DNA from: Bradyrhizobium sp. AUGA SZCCT0176 | GTDB lineage: Bacteria > Pseudomonadota > Alphaproteobacteria > Rhizobiales > Xanthobacteraceae | Reading direction: 5' to 3' | NCBI RefSeq assembly: GCF_018130145.1 | Contig: NZ_JAFCMB010000021.1 | Span: 28,079-92,078 of the forward strand | DNA length: 64,000 nucleotides | Part shown: one piece after another, positions 29,432 to 37,751 of the stretch | Numbering within the stretch: the first letter of the stretch is position 1 | How the letters are laid out: the number at the start of each line of letters is the position of its first letter | Notes under the pieces: generated by a model | Told to the model about the DNA's origin: nothing | The model's database searches: none | Seen by the model: the letters and a program-made list of their open reading frames with translations, nothing else | Translations under genes and position numbers: made by a program

Positions 29432-31135
29432 TCACTTCCTGCGCCAGATATCCAGCAGTGCTTCGGCCTTCGTTCGCAGCGGCAATCGTTCGTTGGTCAG
29501 CGCATCGAGGAAACCCGCAATGCGTTGCGACTTTGCCAGCGTATAGAGCGTGAGCGCGGCGAAAGCGGCTGCCGTTACGGCTACGTAAATTGCCTTTGCC
29601 GCGAGATGATGGTCGGTTGCGGCGATCAGGCTGCTCATGCCGAGGAAGCCTGTCGTGGTGGTGCCGATCAGGCCGATCATGGTCACGACGGTCAGCCTGA
29701 GGAAGATGTTCGACTGGCGACGCAGCAGATCGCTGTCGAGATAGGCGCCCATGTCCTTCAACTCTTCCCGAATCTCGATGTACAGGCGATCGGTGCCGAG
29801 ATGTTTGACGAGGGCATGGAACACCTCGCGCGTCTGCACGTGCTCCGATACATCGTGAAACCAGTAGCGGTGGGTGAAGCGATGGAATATTTCGAGCAGG
29901 CCCCTGATCTCGGCGCGGAATCGTCGCACGGTTTCCTGCTGCTCGATATTGAGGCGCGTGACAGCGTGCACCAGGCGGTCGGACATCATCAGCAAGGCGC
30001 CCTTGTGCATGTGCGCGATCAGCGCCAGCAGAAAGAACTGATGACGGAACTGGCCAAGAACGCCGCGCTCCGCATCCATGAATACGGGTCTCGCGGCGTC
30101 GCCGACGATCAGGAACGCGTGATCGCAACACATCACGCGCGTGCGCAGCCGGGCGTCGGATTGCGTTTCGTCATAGTACCTGTCGTAGCAATGGTTTTCT
30201 TCGAAGCTCGCCAGATATTTCTCGGAATAGGGCAGCGCGTGCCGGTCGCCGGGCGCGTTCGCGTAGGCAAGCCGGGCGAAGTCCGCCCGCGTCAGCTGCT
30301 CCGGATGTTCGACGGCGAGATAAGCCATCAAAGGCATGCGATAATATTCGAGGTGGCGGAACCGCAGCGCTCCCGCCTGATCGGAGTGATGGGCCGCCAT
30401 CGGGTTGAGCAGATATTGCCAGTGCGCCGCGAGCGGCGGCGCCCGCTCGCGACACACCGATGCCAGATACTGCTTTCTGTCCTCGTAGTCCGACACCGCG
30501 AGCACGCGCCCGTCTGCCGCCAGCCATTCCACCTTGCGGGGGCAGTTGATGCCGTCTCCCTCTGCGGTCCAGCCCGCAGGATAGGCGCGGCCGAACCGGT
30601 GCAGGGTGTCCTGCACCACGTCGAGCGGCAGGTCGGAGCCGGACACTTCGACGGCGAGAATGACAAGGTCGACGTCATAGAAGAAGTAAAGATCGACATG
30701 CCGGACATCGAAGACAACAGGTGTGACCCGGTCGGGGAAAAGGATCCGCACCGCTGCCACGTCGGTCCGGCGATAAGCCTTTATCGGGGATTCACCGTAG
30801 GCGGCCATGGAGCGGCGTTTTGCGCCTTCGCCGTAGAGAAGACGCTGCACATAGGGCAGGAATGTCACGAATTCGCGATAGTGCCGTTCCTGGAAGGCGT
30901 CGGGATCGGCGCAGAATTCATCATCCACTTCCTTCCAGACCCCGCCGGCCCCCTTCTCGAGGAGCTCCCAGTGATGATGGATTTGCGAGCCTTCCTTCAG
31001 CGGCAGCAGTTGAAGCGGCCAGAGCAGGATCTGGTGGAACGTGCGCACCAACGGTGTGGATTCGGGCGTGGATTCGATCGGCTCCGATGCCCGGCGCGCC
31101 TTGGAGTCCCGCCCGCCGATCGTTTGCGACACCAT
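29432..31135 (-). CDS. Large protein with CorA-like C-terminal membrane pair, unknown function
   Basis: The protein has 567 residues. The first 430 are soluble, rich in charged and aromatic residues, with no domain I recognise. The end carries two hydrophobic segments (about 480-505 and 512-538) separated by a polar turn, with TMIGLIGTTTTGFLGMSSLIAA between and before them. The placement, just before the second helix, echoes the CorA GMN region, though the GMN itself is absent (GFLGMS instead). It is immediately next to, and convergent with, a CorA gene, which hints at relatedness or shared function. GAGGACG lies before the ATG at 31135. Confidence 0.7.
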   Translation of the reverse strand: MVSQTIGGRDSKARRASEPIESTPESTPLVRTFHQILLWPLQLLPLKEGSQIHHHWELLEKGAGGVWKEVDDEFCADPDAFQERHYREFVTFLPYVQRLLYGEGAKRRSMAAYGESPIKAYRRTDVAAVRILFPDRVTPVVFDVRHVDLYFFYDVDLVILAVEVSGSDLPLDVVQDTLHRFGRAYPAGWTAEGDGINCPRKVEWLAADGRVLAVSDYEDRKQYLASVCRERAPPLAAHWQYLLNPMAAHHSDQAGALRFRHLEYYRMPLMAYLAVEHPEQLTRADFARLAYANAPGDRHALPYSEKYLASFEENHCYDRYYDETQSDARLRTRVMCCDHAFLIVGDAARPVFMDAERGVLGQFRHQFFLLALIAHMHKGALLMMSDRLVHAVTRLNIEQQETVRRFRAEIRGLLEIFHRFTHRYWFHDVSEHVQTREVFHALVKHLGTDRLYIEIREELKDMGAYLDSDLLRRQSNIFLRLTVVTMIGLIGTTTTGFLGMSSLIAATDHHLAAKAIYVAVTAAAFAALTLYTLAKSQRIAGFLDALTNERLPLRTKAEALLDIWRRK

Positions 31136-31336
31136 GGCACGTCCTCGACATTCGGGTTGGAGGCCTCAATGCTGAACCATACCGCAAAAGCACCGGCATT
31201 GTCCGCGTTGCTGTCGCACGCTGCAAGCGCGACGCCAATTCCGCATTGCAGCGGGAATGACGCCATGACCAATGGACGACATTCTCGAAAGGAGTAGGCT
31301 AGCCAGCGTCTCATGCCTTTCTCAGGAGGTCAGACC

Positions 31337-31564
31337 ATGACACGGCACCTTTTCTTTGCGATCACGCTCATAGGCACCGGAATGCTCCTCAATGCACAGG
31401 CAGAAGCACTGACAGCCTCGCGATGTGAGGATCGAGCCGCAAATTGCGTTGGCAGATGTGCCAACCCCACCGGTGGGGGCGGTGACTGGCGAGGGCATCA
31501 GAACAAATGCATGCTCTACTGCGACCGGCAGGTGAGCAGCTGTCTGATCCGCGCGCGATACTAG
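31337..31564 (+). CDS. Small cysteine-rich secreted protein
   Basis: The protein has 75 residues. A signal peptide (1-22, ending AQAEA) is followed by a mature part of about 50 residues with six Cys (CED, NCV, RCA, KCM, YCD, SCL), a pattern fit for three disulfides. AGGAGG lies 8 nt before the ATG at 31337, which makes this a better-supported small gene than the longer frame from 31313. It might be a periplasmic toxin-like, inhibitor-like or chelating peptide; no family is recognised. Confidence 0.75.
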   Translation: MTRHLFFAITLIGTGMLLNAQAEALTASRCEDRAANCVGRCANPTGGGGDWRGHQNKCMLYCDRQVSSCLIRARY

Positions 31565-31700
31565 CCGCTACGCCCCGTGTTGGCGGAGGCACCACGAGGA
31601 TTTCGTTGCGGCGTCATTTTGGCCCTCCCGCGCGGAAGCGAAAGGGGCCGCAAGGCGTGAGCACAGCGCCGTTCTTGAAGAGAATTGCGCCTGGAGAGAA

Positions 31701-32669
31701 TTACTTCGCCGTCTCGAGGCCCGCGTCCTTGATTACCTTCGACCACTTCTTGATTTCTGAGTCGATGAAGCCGCGGAAATGCTCCGGCGTGTCGCCGGCA
31801 ACCGTGAGGCCCTGATCGGCCAGTTTTGCCTTGACGCTGGGATCGGCCATCGCCTCGTTGGCGATGCGGTTCAGCTCAGTGACGATCTTCTCGGGCGTGC
31901 CTCCTGGCGCGATCATGCCGTACCAGTTTTCGATCAACAGATCGGGCATGCCGACTTCCGCCGTCGTCGGCACATCGGGCGCGGTCGGCGCGCGCGTGGG
32001 GGAGCCCAGTGCAATTGGCTTCAGGGAGCCCGCCTTGATATGCGGCAGGATCACCGGCAGGTCGAGGAACGTCATCTGCACCTGCTGGCCGAGCAGGTCG
32101 TTGATGGCCGGCGCCGCGCCGCGATAGGGCACATGCACGATGTCGAGTTTTGCGGTCAGCTTGAACAGCTCGCCGGCCAGATGCGGCAGGCCGCCGACGC
32201 CGGCGGAGGCAAAATTGAGCTTGCCGGGCTGCGCCTTGGCGAGGGCAATGAGTTCGGCCATGTTGTTGGCGGGAACGTTGCTGGCCACGACCAGCATTTC
32301 CGGCACGGTCACCACAAGCGTGACCGGTGCGAGGTCCTTCCGCACGTCGTAGGGCATTTTTTCCAGCGACGGGTTGATGACGAGCGAGCTCGCGCTGGTG
32401 ATGCCGATGGTGTAGCCGTCGGGTGCGGCTTTCGCGACCGCGTCGGTGCCCAGCACCCCGGCCTGTCCGCTGCGATTTTCAATCACGATCGGCTGCTTGA
32501 CCAGTTCCGACATGCGCTGGCCGACCACGCGGGCGATGATGTCGTTCGGCCCGCCAGGTGGGAACGGCACGATCAGTTTGATTGGTTTGGTCGGAAAATC
32601 CTGTGCCGTGCCCGCGGCCGGCCATAGCAGCAGCGACAATCCGGCCGCCAGCGCCCCCCAAATCCTCAT
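31701..32669 (-). CDS. Tripartite tricarboxylate transporter (Bug/TctC) substrate-binding protein
   Basis: The protein has 322 residues. The signal peptide ends after AGTAQD near residue 23. The mature part begins FPTKPIKLIVPFPPGGPNDIIARVVGQRM, the standard Bug signature with the ligand loop, and later contains GQAGVLGTDAVAKAAPDGYT and GGTPEKIVTELNRI. Bug proteins capture carboxylates or aromatic acids in the periplasm for a TctAB permease or for sensing. No TctA or TctB gene is in the window. GGGAGG lies just before the ATG at 32669. Confidence 0.94.
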   Translation of the reverse strand: MRIWGALAAGLSLLLWPAAGTAQDFPTKPIKLIVPFPPGGPNDIIARVVGQRMSELVKQPIVIENRSGQAGVLGTDAVAKAAPDGYTIGITSASSLVINPSLEKMPYDVRKDLAPVTLVVTVPEMLVVASNVPANNMAELIALAKAQPGKLNFASAGVGGLPHLAGELFKLTAKLDIVHVPYRGAAPAINDLLGQQVQMTFLDLPVILPHIKAGSLKPIALGSPTRAPTAPDVPTTAEVGMPDLLIENWYGMIAPGGTPEKIVTELNRIANEAMADPSVKAKLADQGLTVAGDTPEHFRGFIDSEIKKWSKVIKDAGLETAK

Positions 32670-32758
32670 GCAAGCCTCCCTGCGCAGATGTCTAAAGCGT
32701 CTGTCGCGTTGCGGCTTATAGCAGACTTTTTGTCCGGCGGGTTACGTCATCGCTGCGG

Positions 32759-33286
32759 TCAAGGCACGAGTTCGTCGGTGGCCGCGAGGCGGACGGGCTT
32801 TTGGGAAATGAGATTGCTCCAGACCCAATGATGATGCCGCATGACGCTGACCGCATCGAGGTGAGGGCGGTTGCTCAAGGTGTGGGCATCGGTCACCACG
32901 ACGACGTTGTGCTGGTTCGAGACGGCGGATCGGACGGTGGCATCGACGCACAGATCGGTGGCCCAGCCGGTCACCAGCACGCGGTCCGGCGCAATCCTGC
33001 CGAGGCGGGCCTGCAGCTCGGCGCCGGCGAAGGGGTCGTTCATGCTCTTCTGAACGACGACATCGGCGGGATCCCTGACAAGTTCGGGAAGCAGCGCCCA
33101 GCCCGGCGATTGCGGTTCGAAATCGTCGCCGCTGTCGCCGCAGTGCTGAATGAAGATGACCATGCCGGACTGCGCGCGCACGCTGGCGGCGAGCCGGTTG
33201 ATGCGGTCGATGACCCCTGGCAGATCGTGCTTGGGATCGCCGCTCCGCAGCCCGACCTGCATGTCCACGATCAGCAGTGCGTCCAT
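32759..33286 (-). CDS. Isochorismatase-family cysteine hydrolase
   Basis: The protein has 175 residues with the isochorismatase-like fold. The catalytic triad is visible: Asp9 in ALLIVDMQVGL, a Lys in DVVVQKSMNDPF, and the nucleophile Cys in VTGWATDLCVDATVRSA. The LCVDATVRSA and the following cis-peptide segment are typical of nicotinamidase and related N-carbamoyl or isochorismate hydrolases. The ATG at 33286 has GGAAGG 7 nt upstream; the longer frame to 33397 runs into a palindrome and is unlikely. It may be co-transcribed with the Bug gene, whose start lies 89 nt further on. Confidence 0.9.
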   Translation of the reverse strand: MDALLIVDMQVGLRSGDPKHDLPGVIDRINRLAASVRAQSGMVIFIQHCGDSGDDFEPQSPGWALLPELVRDPADVVVQKSMNDPFAGAELQARLGRIAPDRVLVTGWATDLCVDATVRSAVSNQHNVVVVTDAHTLSNRPHLDAVSVMRHHHWVWSNLISQKPVRLAATDELVP

Positions 33287-33313
33287 GCGATGCCTTCCGT
33301 GGCCGGGAGCATG

Positions 33314-33417
33314 ATCGCCGGGCAAACGGTTTGTCCCGAGGAAAGAACCTGCCCCGCACTTGATGCGGGGTGGAACCGGTTTTCCCGGGGTCAACACCAG
33401 GCGTTTGCCCGAAGATC
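33314..33417. repeat. Palindromic intergenic repeat, GATCGCCGGGCAAACG family
   Basis: Outer arms CGGGCAAACG (33319-33328) and CGTTTGCCCG (33402-33411) are flanked by GATC on each side. Between them CCCCGCACTTGATGCGGGG forms a further hairpin. The whole element lies between the isochorismatase-like gene and hisN. Confidence 0.8.
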
Positions 33418-33434
33418 GTCTTTTAAAGAATGCG

Positions 33435-34214
33435 CTAGCTGTTGAGTAGTTTCATCGCCGCTTCATGCACGCGGGCGTCGCCGGCGGCGATGATGCGGCC
33501 GCCGCTTTGGGCGGGCTTGCCATCCCAGGTGGTAACGATGCCGCCGGCGCCGGTGATGATCGGGATCAGGGCCGCGATGTCATAGGGCTTCAGCTCGGTC
33601 TCGACCACGAGGTCGAGATGACCGGCCGCCAGCATGCAGTAGGAATAGCAATCGCCGCCATAGCGCGTCAGCTTCACCGCCTCTTCGACCCGGCCGAAGG
33701 CGGCCCGGTCGGCGGCGTTCATCAATAGTGGGCTTGTCGTGTAGGAAGTCGCGTCCGCCAGCGAGGCGCAGCGCCGCACGGACAGCTTCCGTTCGCCGGA
33801 GGGGCCGGAATAATGCGCCGAGCCGCTGTCGCCGGAAAAACGCTCGCCGATATATGGCTGGTGCATCATCCCGAACACCGGCGTGCCGCGGTGCATCAGG
33901 GCGATCAGCGTGCCCCAGATCGGAAAACCCGCGATGAAGGATTTGGTGCCGTCGATGGGATCGAGCACCCAGACATATTCGGCGTTTTCCTGCTCGTTGC
34001 CGAATTCCTCGCCGACGATGCCGTGCTGGGGAAAGTTGCCCTTGATCAGCCGGCGCATGACAGCCTCGGCGGCGCGGTCGGCCTCGGTGACGGGATCGAA
34101 ATCCTTGGCGCTCTTGTTGTCGATCGAAAGCGAGGTCCGAAAGAACGGCAGAATGGTTTCGCCGGAGGCGGTTGCAAGGCGGCCGATAAAGGCTGTGAAA
34201 TCGATGACCGTCAC
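33435..34214 (-). CDS. hisN: Histidinol-phosphatase, inositol-monophosphatase type
   Basis: The protein has 259 residues. It removes phosphate from histidinol phosphate, the eighth step of histidine synthesis, in the HisN form used by actinobacteria and many alphaproteobacteria. Metal-binding motifs are intact: DPVTEADRAAE, GIVGEEFGNE, WVLDPIDGTKSFI (the DPxDGT signature) and KPYDIAALIPIITGAGG (second Asp). The GTG at 34214 has AAGGA 6 nt upstream and gives the normal length; the TTG-initiated frame to 34247 is less likely. It could also accept other sugar or inositol phosphates. Confidence 0.87.
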   Translation of the reverse strand: MTVIDFTAFIGRLATASGETILPFFRTSLSIDNKSAKDFDPVTEADRAAEAVMRRLIKGNFPQHGIVGEEFGNEQENAEYVWVLDPIDGTKSFIAGFPIWGTLIALMHRGTPVFGMMHQPYIGERFSGDSGSAHYSGPSGERKLSVRRCASLADATSYTTSPLLMNAADRAAFGRVEEAVKLTRYGGDCYSYCMLAAGHLDLVVETELKPYDIAALIPIITGAGGIVTTWDGKPAQSGGRIIAAGDARVHEAAMKLLNS

Positions 34215-34549
34215 GGCAGTTCCTTGAAAGGGCGGAGGGGTGTTCAAGCGTTCGCGTTCTTGCCTAGCTCAATCCTGCGATGGGCGCACGATTAACGGAA
34301 TGTTATTCCCATCTCATCCGACTCAGGGCCCCCTTTGGGGTTTCGAATCGGCTTCGTTTAGGCATGCATTTTTGGTGACACGGCTATTCACAACATCGAG
34401 ATTTGTGAATTGTGGCCGCTCCGTAACACCGGGTTCCCACGGAAGTTTCTCCGTAAGTAATTGAATATAAAAAGAAAAATAGTATTTAACTGACCTGTTG
34501 CATAACGGCCAGCCTCGCCGGGATTACGCTGGGAAAGTTTCGAAAGGAC
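34215..34549. other. Intergenic region upstream of hisN and of the small-RNA promoter
   Basis: This 335-nt stretch contains no convincing gene. Its right half (about 34440-34500) is unusually AT-rich for this genome and includes several A-runs just upstream of the small-RNA promoter, which could act as an UP-type element. It should carry the hisN promoter at its left end. Confidence 0.6.
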
Positions 34550-34578
34550 TTGCGTTTTGTGCAGCGCGGCCGCATATT
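34550..34578 (+). promoter_or_regulatory. Sigma-70-like promoter of the small-RNA gene
   Basis: TTGCGT (34550-34555), a 17-nt spacer, and CATATT (34573-34578) form a good housekeeping promoter. The start point predicted about 7 nt later, near 34585, fits the small-RNA structure. Confidence 0.7.
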
Positions 34579-34584
34579 GTTGCG

Positions 34585-34672
34585 GTGCGGTAGGGCCTCG
34601 CCCTATCGCTGCCCTCCTTGGGCGTTTCCTCCCTAGACTTGGGCCGCTTGTTCATTCAAGCGGCCCTTTTTT
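34585..34672 (+). ncRNA. Candidate trans-acting small RNA, alpha-r14 (NfeR1-like) type
   Basis: About 88 nt with no reading frame. Stem-loop 1 pairs TAGGGC with GCCCTA (34591-34605). Stem-loop 2 is GCCC-TCCTT-GGGC (34611-34623), with CCUCC across its loop. A single-stranded GTTTCCTCCCTAGACTT follows, then a rho-independent terminator GGGCCGCTTG (34641-34650) with CAAGCGGCCC (34657-34666) and six T. Two anti-Shine-Dalgarno CCUCC motifs and a terminator are the hallmarks of the rhizobial alpha-r14 family, whose members bind ribosome sites of transporter mRNAs. The family name is from memory of its motif and structure. Confidence 0.68.
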
Positions 34673-34678
34673 CTTGCC

Positions 34679-34772
34679 GTCATTCCCCGATGCGCAGTTG
34701 CGCATCTGAGGGCGTGCGAAGCGTGAACCCGGAATCTCGAGATTCCGGGTTCGCTTCGCGCCCCGGAATGAC
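34679..34772. repeat. Palindromic intergenic repeat, GTCATTCCGGG family
   Basis: The outer arms are GTCATTCC and GGAATGAC, and the inner CCCGGAATCTCGAGATTCCGGG is a perfect palindrome. It fills the gap between the small-RNA terminator and the stop of the convergent amidohydrolase gene. Confidence 0.87.
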
Positions 34773-34783
34773 GGAGAGATGGA

Positions 34784-35671
34784 TTACTCCGCCGCGGCCT
34801 GGAACGGCCCGAGGTCGCCGAGCGGCACGGTGGCCAGTGCGTCGGCCAGAACAGAGAAATCGGCCGCCACCTGCGCAAAGCGCGGTGAGCGCTCGCGGCG
34901 GCGTTCATCCATATAGATCGCGCGGTTGAGTTCGAGCTGCACGGTGTGCAATCCGCTTGCCGGGTTGCCGTAATGCTCGGTGATGAATCCGCCGGCATAA
35001 GGCTTGTTGCGGCCGATCGAATAGCCGAGCCCGCTCATGACGTCCTCGACGACGTCGGGCAGCAGTGCGGCGCAGCTGGTGCCGTAGCGGTCGCCGATCA
35101 CGATATCGGGCCGCCGCGGCTCGTCGCGCGACACGCCGATCGACGGCATCGAGTGGCAATCCACCAGGATCACGGTGCCGAACGCCTGATGCGCCTTGTT
35201 GATCAGCCGCCGCAATGCGCGGTGGTAGGGCTTGTAGAGCGCCTCGATCCGGCCCAGCGCCTCATCGACATTGAGCCGCTCGCGGTAAATCTCCTGCCCG
35301 TCGCCGACCACGCGCGGGATGGTGCCGAGGCCGCCGGCGACCCGCATCGAGCGGGTATTGGCAAAGCTCGGCAGCCGGCCGGTGAACATGCGCGGATCGA
35401 GCTCATAGGGCTCGCGGTTCACGTCGACATAGGAGCGCGGAAAATTGACCCGCACCGTCGGAAAGCCGCGATCGCTCAAATCGACGATCAGTTCGTCCAT
35501 GAACGAATCCTCGGAGCGGCGCAATGCTGCCAGATCGATCCGGGAGGCGTTGAGGAATTCCAGCGGATAGACCGAGCCGGAATGCGGGGAATTGAAGATG
35601 ATCGGCGCCCGCCAGCTGGCCGGCTCCACGATCTCGAACGGAGGCGACAGTTCGCCATCAAACTGGGTCAT
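34784..35671 (-). CDS. N-formylglutamate amidohydrolase
   Basis: The protein has 295 residues. It would hydrolyse N-formylglutamate or related formyl-amino acids. Recognisable N-formylglutamate amidohydrolase motifs are IIFNSPHSGSVYP, RSEDSFMDELI, DVNREPYELDPRMF, ILVDCHSMPS (metal-binding) and GGFITEHYGNP. The exact substrate in this genome is uncertain. The ATG at 35671 gives the full family length. It lies beside cpdR and a tRNA-Val, a neighbourhood I associate with the Bradyrhizobium group. Confidence 0.9.
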   Translation of the reverse strand: MTQFDGELSPPFEIVEPASWRAPIIFNSPHSGSVYPLEFLNASRIDLAALRRSEDSFMDELIVDLSDRGFPTVRVNFPRSYVDVNREPYELDPRMFTGRLPSFANTRSMRVAGGLGTIPRVVGDGQEIYRERLNVDEALGRIEALYKPYHRALRRLINKAHQAFGTVILVDCHSMPSIGVSRDEPRRPDIVIGDRYGTSCAALLPDVVEDVMSGLGYSIGRNKPYAGGFITEHYGNPASGLHTVQLELNRAIYMDERRRERSPRFAQVAADFSVLADALATVPLGDLGPFQAAAE

Positions 35672-35998
35672 CGTCGGGCGCCGTCCCTTGGATCCGTGCT
35701 TCCCAAGCAGTCGATCAAGACAATCGATAGAGCAACCGATTCTGCCGGAAAACCAGAGATTTTATGAGAACGCATTGTCGGTAATCACAATCATTCTGCC
35801 AAGTGAAAAAAGCCGCAATGGTGCTGGAACACATCTCAAATGCGGAAAACGCCTGCCTTGATTGATCTCTGGCGCGTTCCGGTACAGAAATAACGCCGCT
35901 CTCCGTGAGCTGCACACTGCTGCCTTTCACCCGATCTTTACCGTCTGTCGGGCTTAGTGTGCGGACTGACCCTCCAAGCCGGATTCGACGACAGCGCC
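35672..35998. other. Intergenic region between amidohydrolase and cpdR
   Basis: A 327-nt gap between divergent genes. It is less GC-rich (about 35755-35820) and must contain both promoters. No hairpin, operator or short gene was convincing. The cpdR gene has no strong ribosome site directly before its ATG. Confidence 0.55.
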
Positions 35999-36358
35999 AT
36001 GCACAAAATCCTCCTCGCCGAAGACGACAACGACATGCGCCGCTTCCTGGTCAAGGCGCTGGAAAACGCCGGATTTCAGGTCTCGCCCCATGATAACGGC
36101 CTGTCCGCCTATCAGCGGCTGCGCGAGGAGCCGTTCGAGATGCTGCTGACCGATATCGTGATGCCCGAAATGGACGGCATCGAACTGGCGCGCCGCGCCT
36201 CGGAACTCGACCCTGATATCAAGATCATGTTCATCACCGGCTTCGCGGCCGTTGCGCTGAATTCCGATTCGGAAGCCCCGAAAAACGCCAAGGTGCTGTC
36301 CAAACCGGTCCATCTTCGCGAATTGGTCAGCGAAGTGAACAAGATGCTGGCGGCCTGA
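35999..36358 (+). CDS. cpdR: CpdR-type single-domain response regulator
   Basis: The protein has 119 residues and only a receiver domain. The acidic pocket is ILLAEDDNDM, the phosphoacceptor is Asp52 in LLTDIVMPEMDG, the conserved Thr is at FITGF, and the Lys is in VLSKPVHLRELV. The C-terminus ends AA. In Caulobacter and rhizobia, unphosphorylated CpdR recruits substrates to the ClpXP protease and so links the CckA-ChpT relay with cell-cycle proteolysis. The ATG at 35999 gives the family length and starts MHKILLAEDDND as homologs do. Confidence 0.9.
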   Translation: MHKILLAEDDNDMRRFLVKALENAGFQVSPHDNGLSAYQRLREEPFEMLLTDIVMPEMDGIELARRASELDPDIKIMFITGFAAVALNSDSEAPKNAKVLSKPVHLRELVSEVNKMLAA

Positions 36359-36486
36359 TTCGGACTATTTAGCTCGAAATCACACCGGAAATTACCCAGA
36401 AGCGTCCTTGCGGGGGCGCTTTGGAGCCGATATACGGACCGCACCCAATACGATCAAAGCTGGAGCGGGATGGTCATCCCAATCTA

Positions 36487-36561
36487 GGGCGCGTAGCTCA
36501 GCGGGAGAGCACTACCTTGACATGGTAGGGGTCACAGGTTCGATCCCTGTCGCGCCCACCA
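36487..36561 (+). tRNA. tRNA-Val, anticodon GAC
   Basis: 75 nt. The acceptor stem pairs GGGCGCG with CGCGCCC, followed by ACCA (CCA encoded). The D arm is GCTC..GAGC, the anticodon stem CTACC/GGTAG (36512-36528) has loop TTGACAT with anticodon GAC at 36519-36521, and the T loop is GTTCGATC. All arms pair well. Confidence 0.97.
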
Positions 36562-36634
36562 GCCTTCGCTCGCTTCGCGAGCTACGGCTAGGCAAGCCGG
36601 AACGTACCCTATCGTAGCGAAGCGAGCGAAGGCT
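36561..36634. repeat. Palindrome directly after the tRNA
   Basis: AGCCTTCGCTCGCTTCGC and its reverse complement GCGAAGCGAGCGAAGGCT surround a spacer of about 38 nt. The left arm starts at the last base of the tRNA CCA. It may aid termination or processing of the tRNA transcript. No T-run follows. Confidence 0.82.
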
Positions 36635-36701
36635 GCCTCGCCGAAGCCCAAAGGGCGAAGGCGGGCTGGCGCCACGATCTCCGCCCTCCACCACCCATCC
36701 C

Positions 36702-37007
36702 TCACATCCCCAAATTCTTCACCACCGCCGCCACTGCCGCGCCCACCAGCATGGCGCTCAGCGCGCTGTGGGTGACGGCGGCCACGAGTGCGGCCGCCGC
36801 GACGGCCATCCAGATCCGCGGCGCCGCTGCCAGCGTTGTCGGAACCACGATCGAAATCAGCACCGATACCGCCATGTATTTGAGGAAGGCCTCGATGCGC
36901 GGCGTGATTTTGACGTAAGACATCATCCAGACGCCGCCGACCCGCGTCGCCATCGTGACCAATGTCAGCAGCAGGACGGCGGCCACCGCCGCAACCGTAT
37001 CAACCAT
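36702..37007 (-). CDS. azlD: AzlD-family branched-chain amino-acid exporter subunit
   Basis: The protein has 101 residues and about four membrane segments. AzlD proteins are the small partner of AzlC; together they export branched-chain amino acids or azaleucine. The conserved LLTLVTMATRVGG and MAVSVLISIVVPTTLA segments are present. The ATG at 37007 is chosen over 37076 because it gives the family length and overlaps the azlC stop by 8 nt, typical of this pair. Confidence 0.92.
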   Translation of the reverse strand: MVDTVAAVAAVLLLTLVTMATRVGGVWMMSYVKITPRIEAFLKYMAVSVLISIVVPTTLAAAPRIWMAVAAAALVAAVTHSALSAMLVGAAVAAVVKNLGM

Positions 37008-37716
37008 GGCGCCAGGTTCCGACGATCCCGCCGGCCAGGGCGCCCGCGATGATGTGCCAGCCCGGCGGCAGAACATACGTCCCGATCACGGCAACGGCCG
37101 CCGCCGCAAGCCACGGATACAGGTCCTTGGCCCCCTTCCATTGGCCGACGACGACGGCCGCGAAATACGTCACCATGACCGCATCGAAGCCGAAGCGCGT
37201 CAGATCGCCGAGAAATGAACCCGCAAGGGCGCCGACCGCGGTGCTTGCGATCCATATCAGCCACATCGCGATGCCGCTGCCGAACAGAATGCCGGCGTCG
37301 ACTTCTCCCCGCTCGCGGGCGGACATGGCGTACGCAAAGCTGCCGTCGCTGAGTCCGATCAGCGCCGCCAGCCGCCCCTTGATCGGGATCTGCAGCAGCC
37401 ACGGCGCGAGCGCCGCGCCGAGGAGAATGTGCCGCGCGTTGACGGCGAGCACCGTGAGCGCGAGGGTCGCCAGCGGCAACGGCGCGTACCACAGATCAAG
37501 CAGCGCGAATTGCGAGGCGCCCGCATAGATCGCGATGCTCATTAGGATGCTGACTTCCGGCGCGATGCCCTTCGCGGAAGCGGCGACGCCAAACGCGATT
37601 CCGAACGGGATGATGAACACGGCGATAGGTGCGATTTCAACGCAGCCACGCCACACGCCTTTCGCGGTGAAGCGTGGAATTTGTGCCCGGTCGGTTACCG
37701 TCGTTTGCTCCGCCAT
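37000..37716 (-). CDS. azlC: AzlC-family branched-chain amino-acid exporter subunit
   Basis: The protein has 238 residues and about seven membrane segments. The family signature region is AIYAGASQFALLDLW, then VLAVNARHILLGAALAPWL, and GLSDGSFAYAM. With AzlD it forms an amino-acid efflux pump. The start at MAEQTTVTDRA (37716) is chosen; the frame from 37755 adds only a polar tail. It lies 35 nt downstream of the GST gene, so it may be transcribed at the end of the catabolic run from 44246. Confidence 0.92.
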   Translation of the reverse strand: MAEQTTVTDRAQIPRFTAKGVWRGCVEIAPIAVFIIPFGIAFGVAASAKGIAPEVSILMSIAIYAGASQFALLDLWYAPLPLATLALTVLAVNARHILLGAALAPWLLQIPIKGRLAALIGLSDGSFAYAMSARERGEVDAGILFGSGIAMWLIWIASTAVGALAGSFLGDLTRFGFDAVMVTYFAAVVVGQWKGAKDLYPWLAAAAVAVIGTYVLPPGWHIIAGALAGGIVGTWRHG

Positions 37717-37751
37717 GCGGCTATTTGAAAGCGAAGCGTTGGTTTGGTCAA

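Noticed and set aside
29525..31297. A 590-residue plus-strand open frame
   Set aside because: It is the antisense of the 29432-31135 protein, without ribosome site or recognisable motifs; the minus-strand frame has a clear membrane C-terminus and a ribosome site.
36487..36634. An integration site at the tRNA-Val gene
   Set aside because: The palindrome after the tRNA is not a duplicated tRNA 3-prime end, and no integrase or second fragment of the tRNA is in the window.
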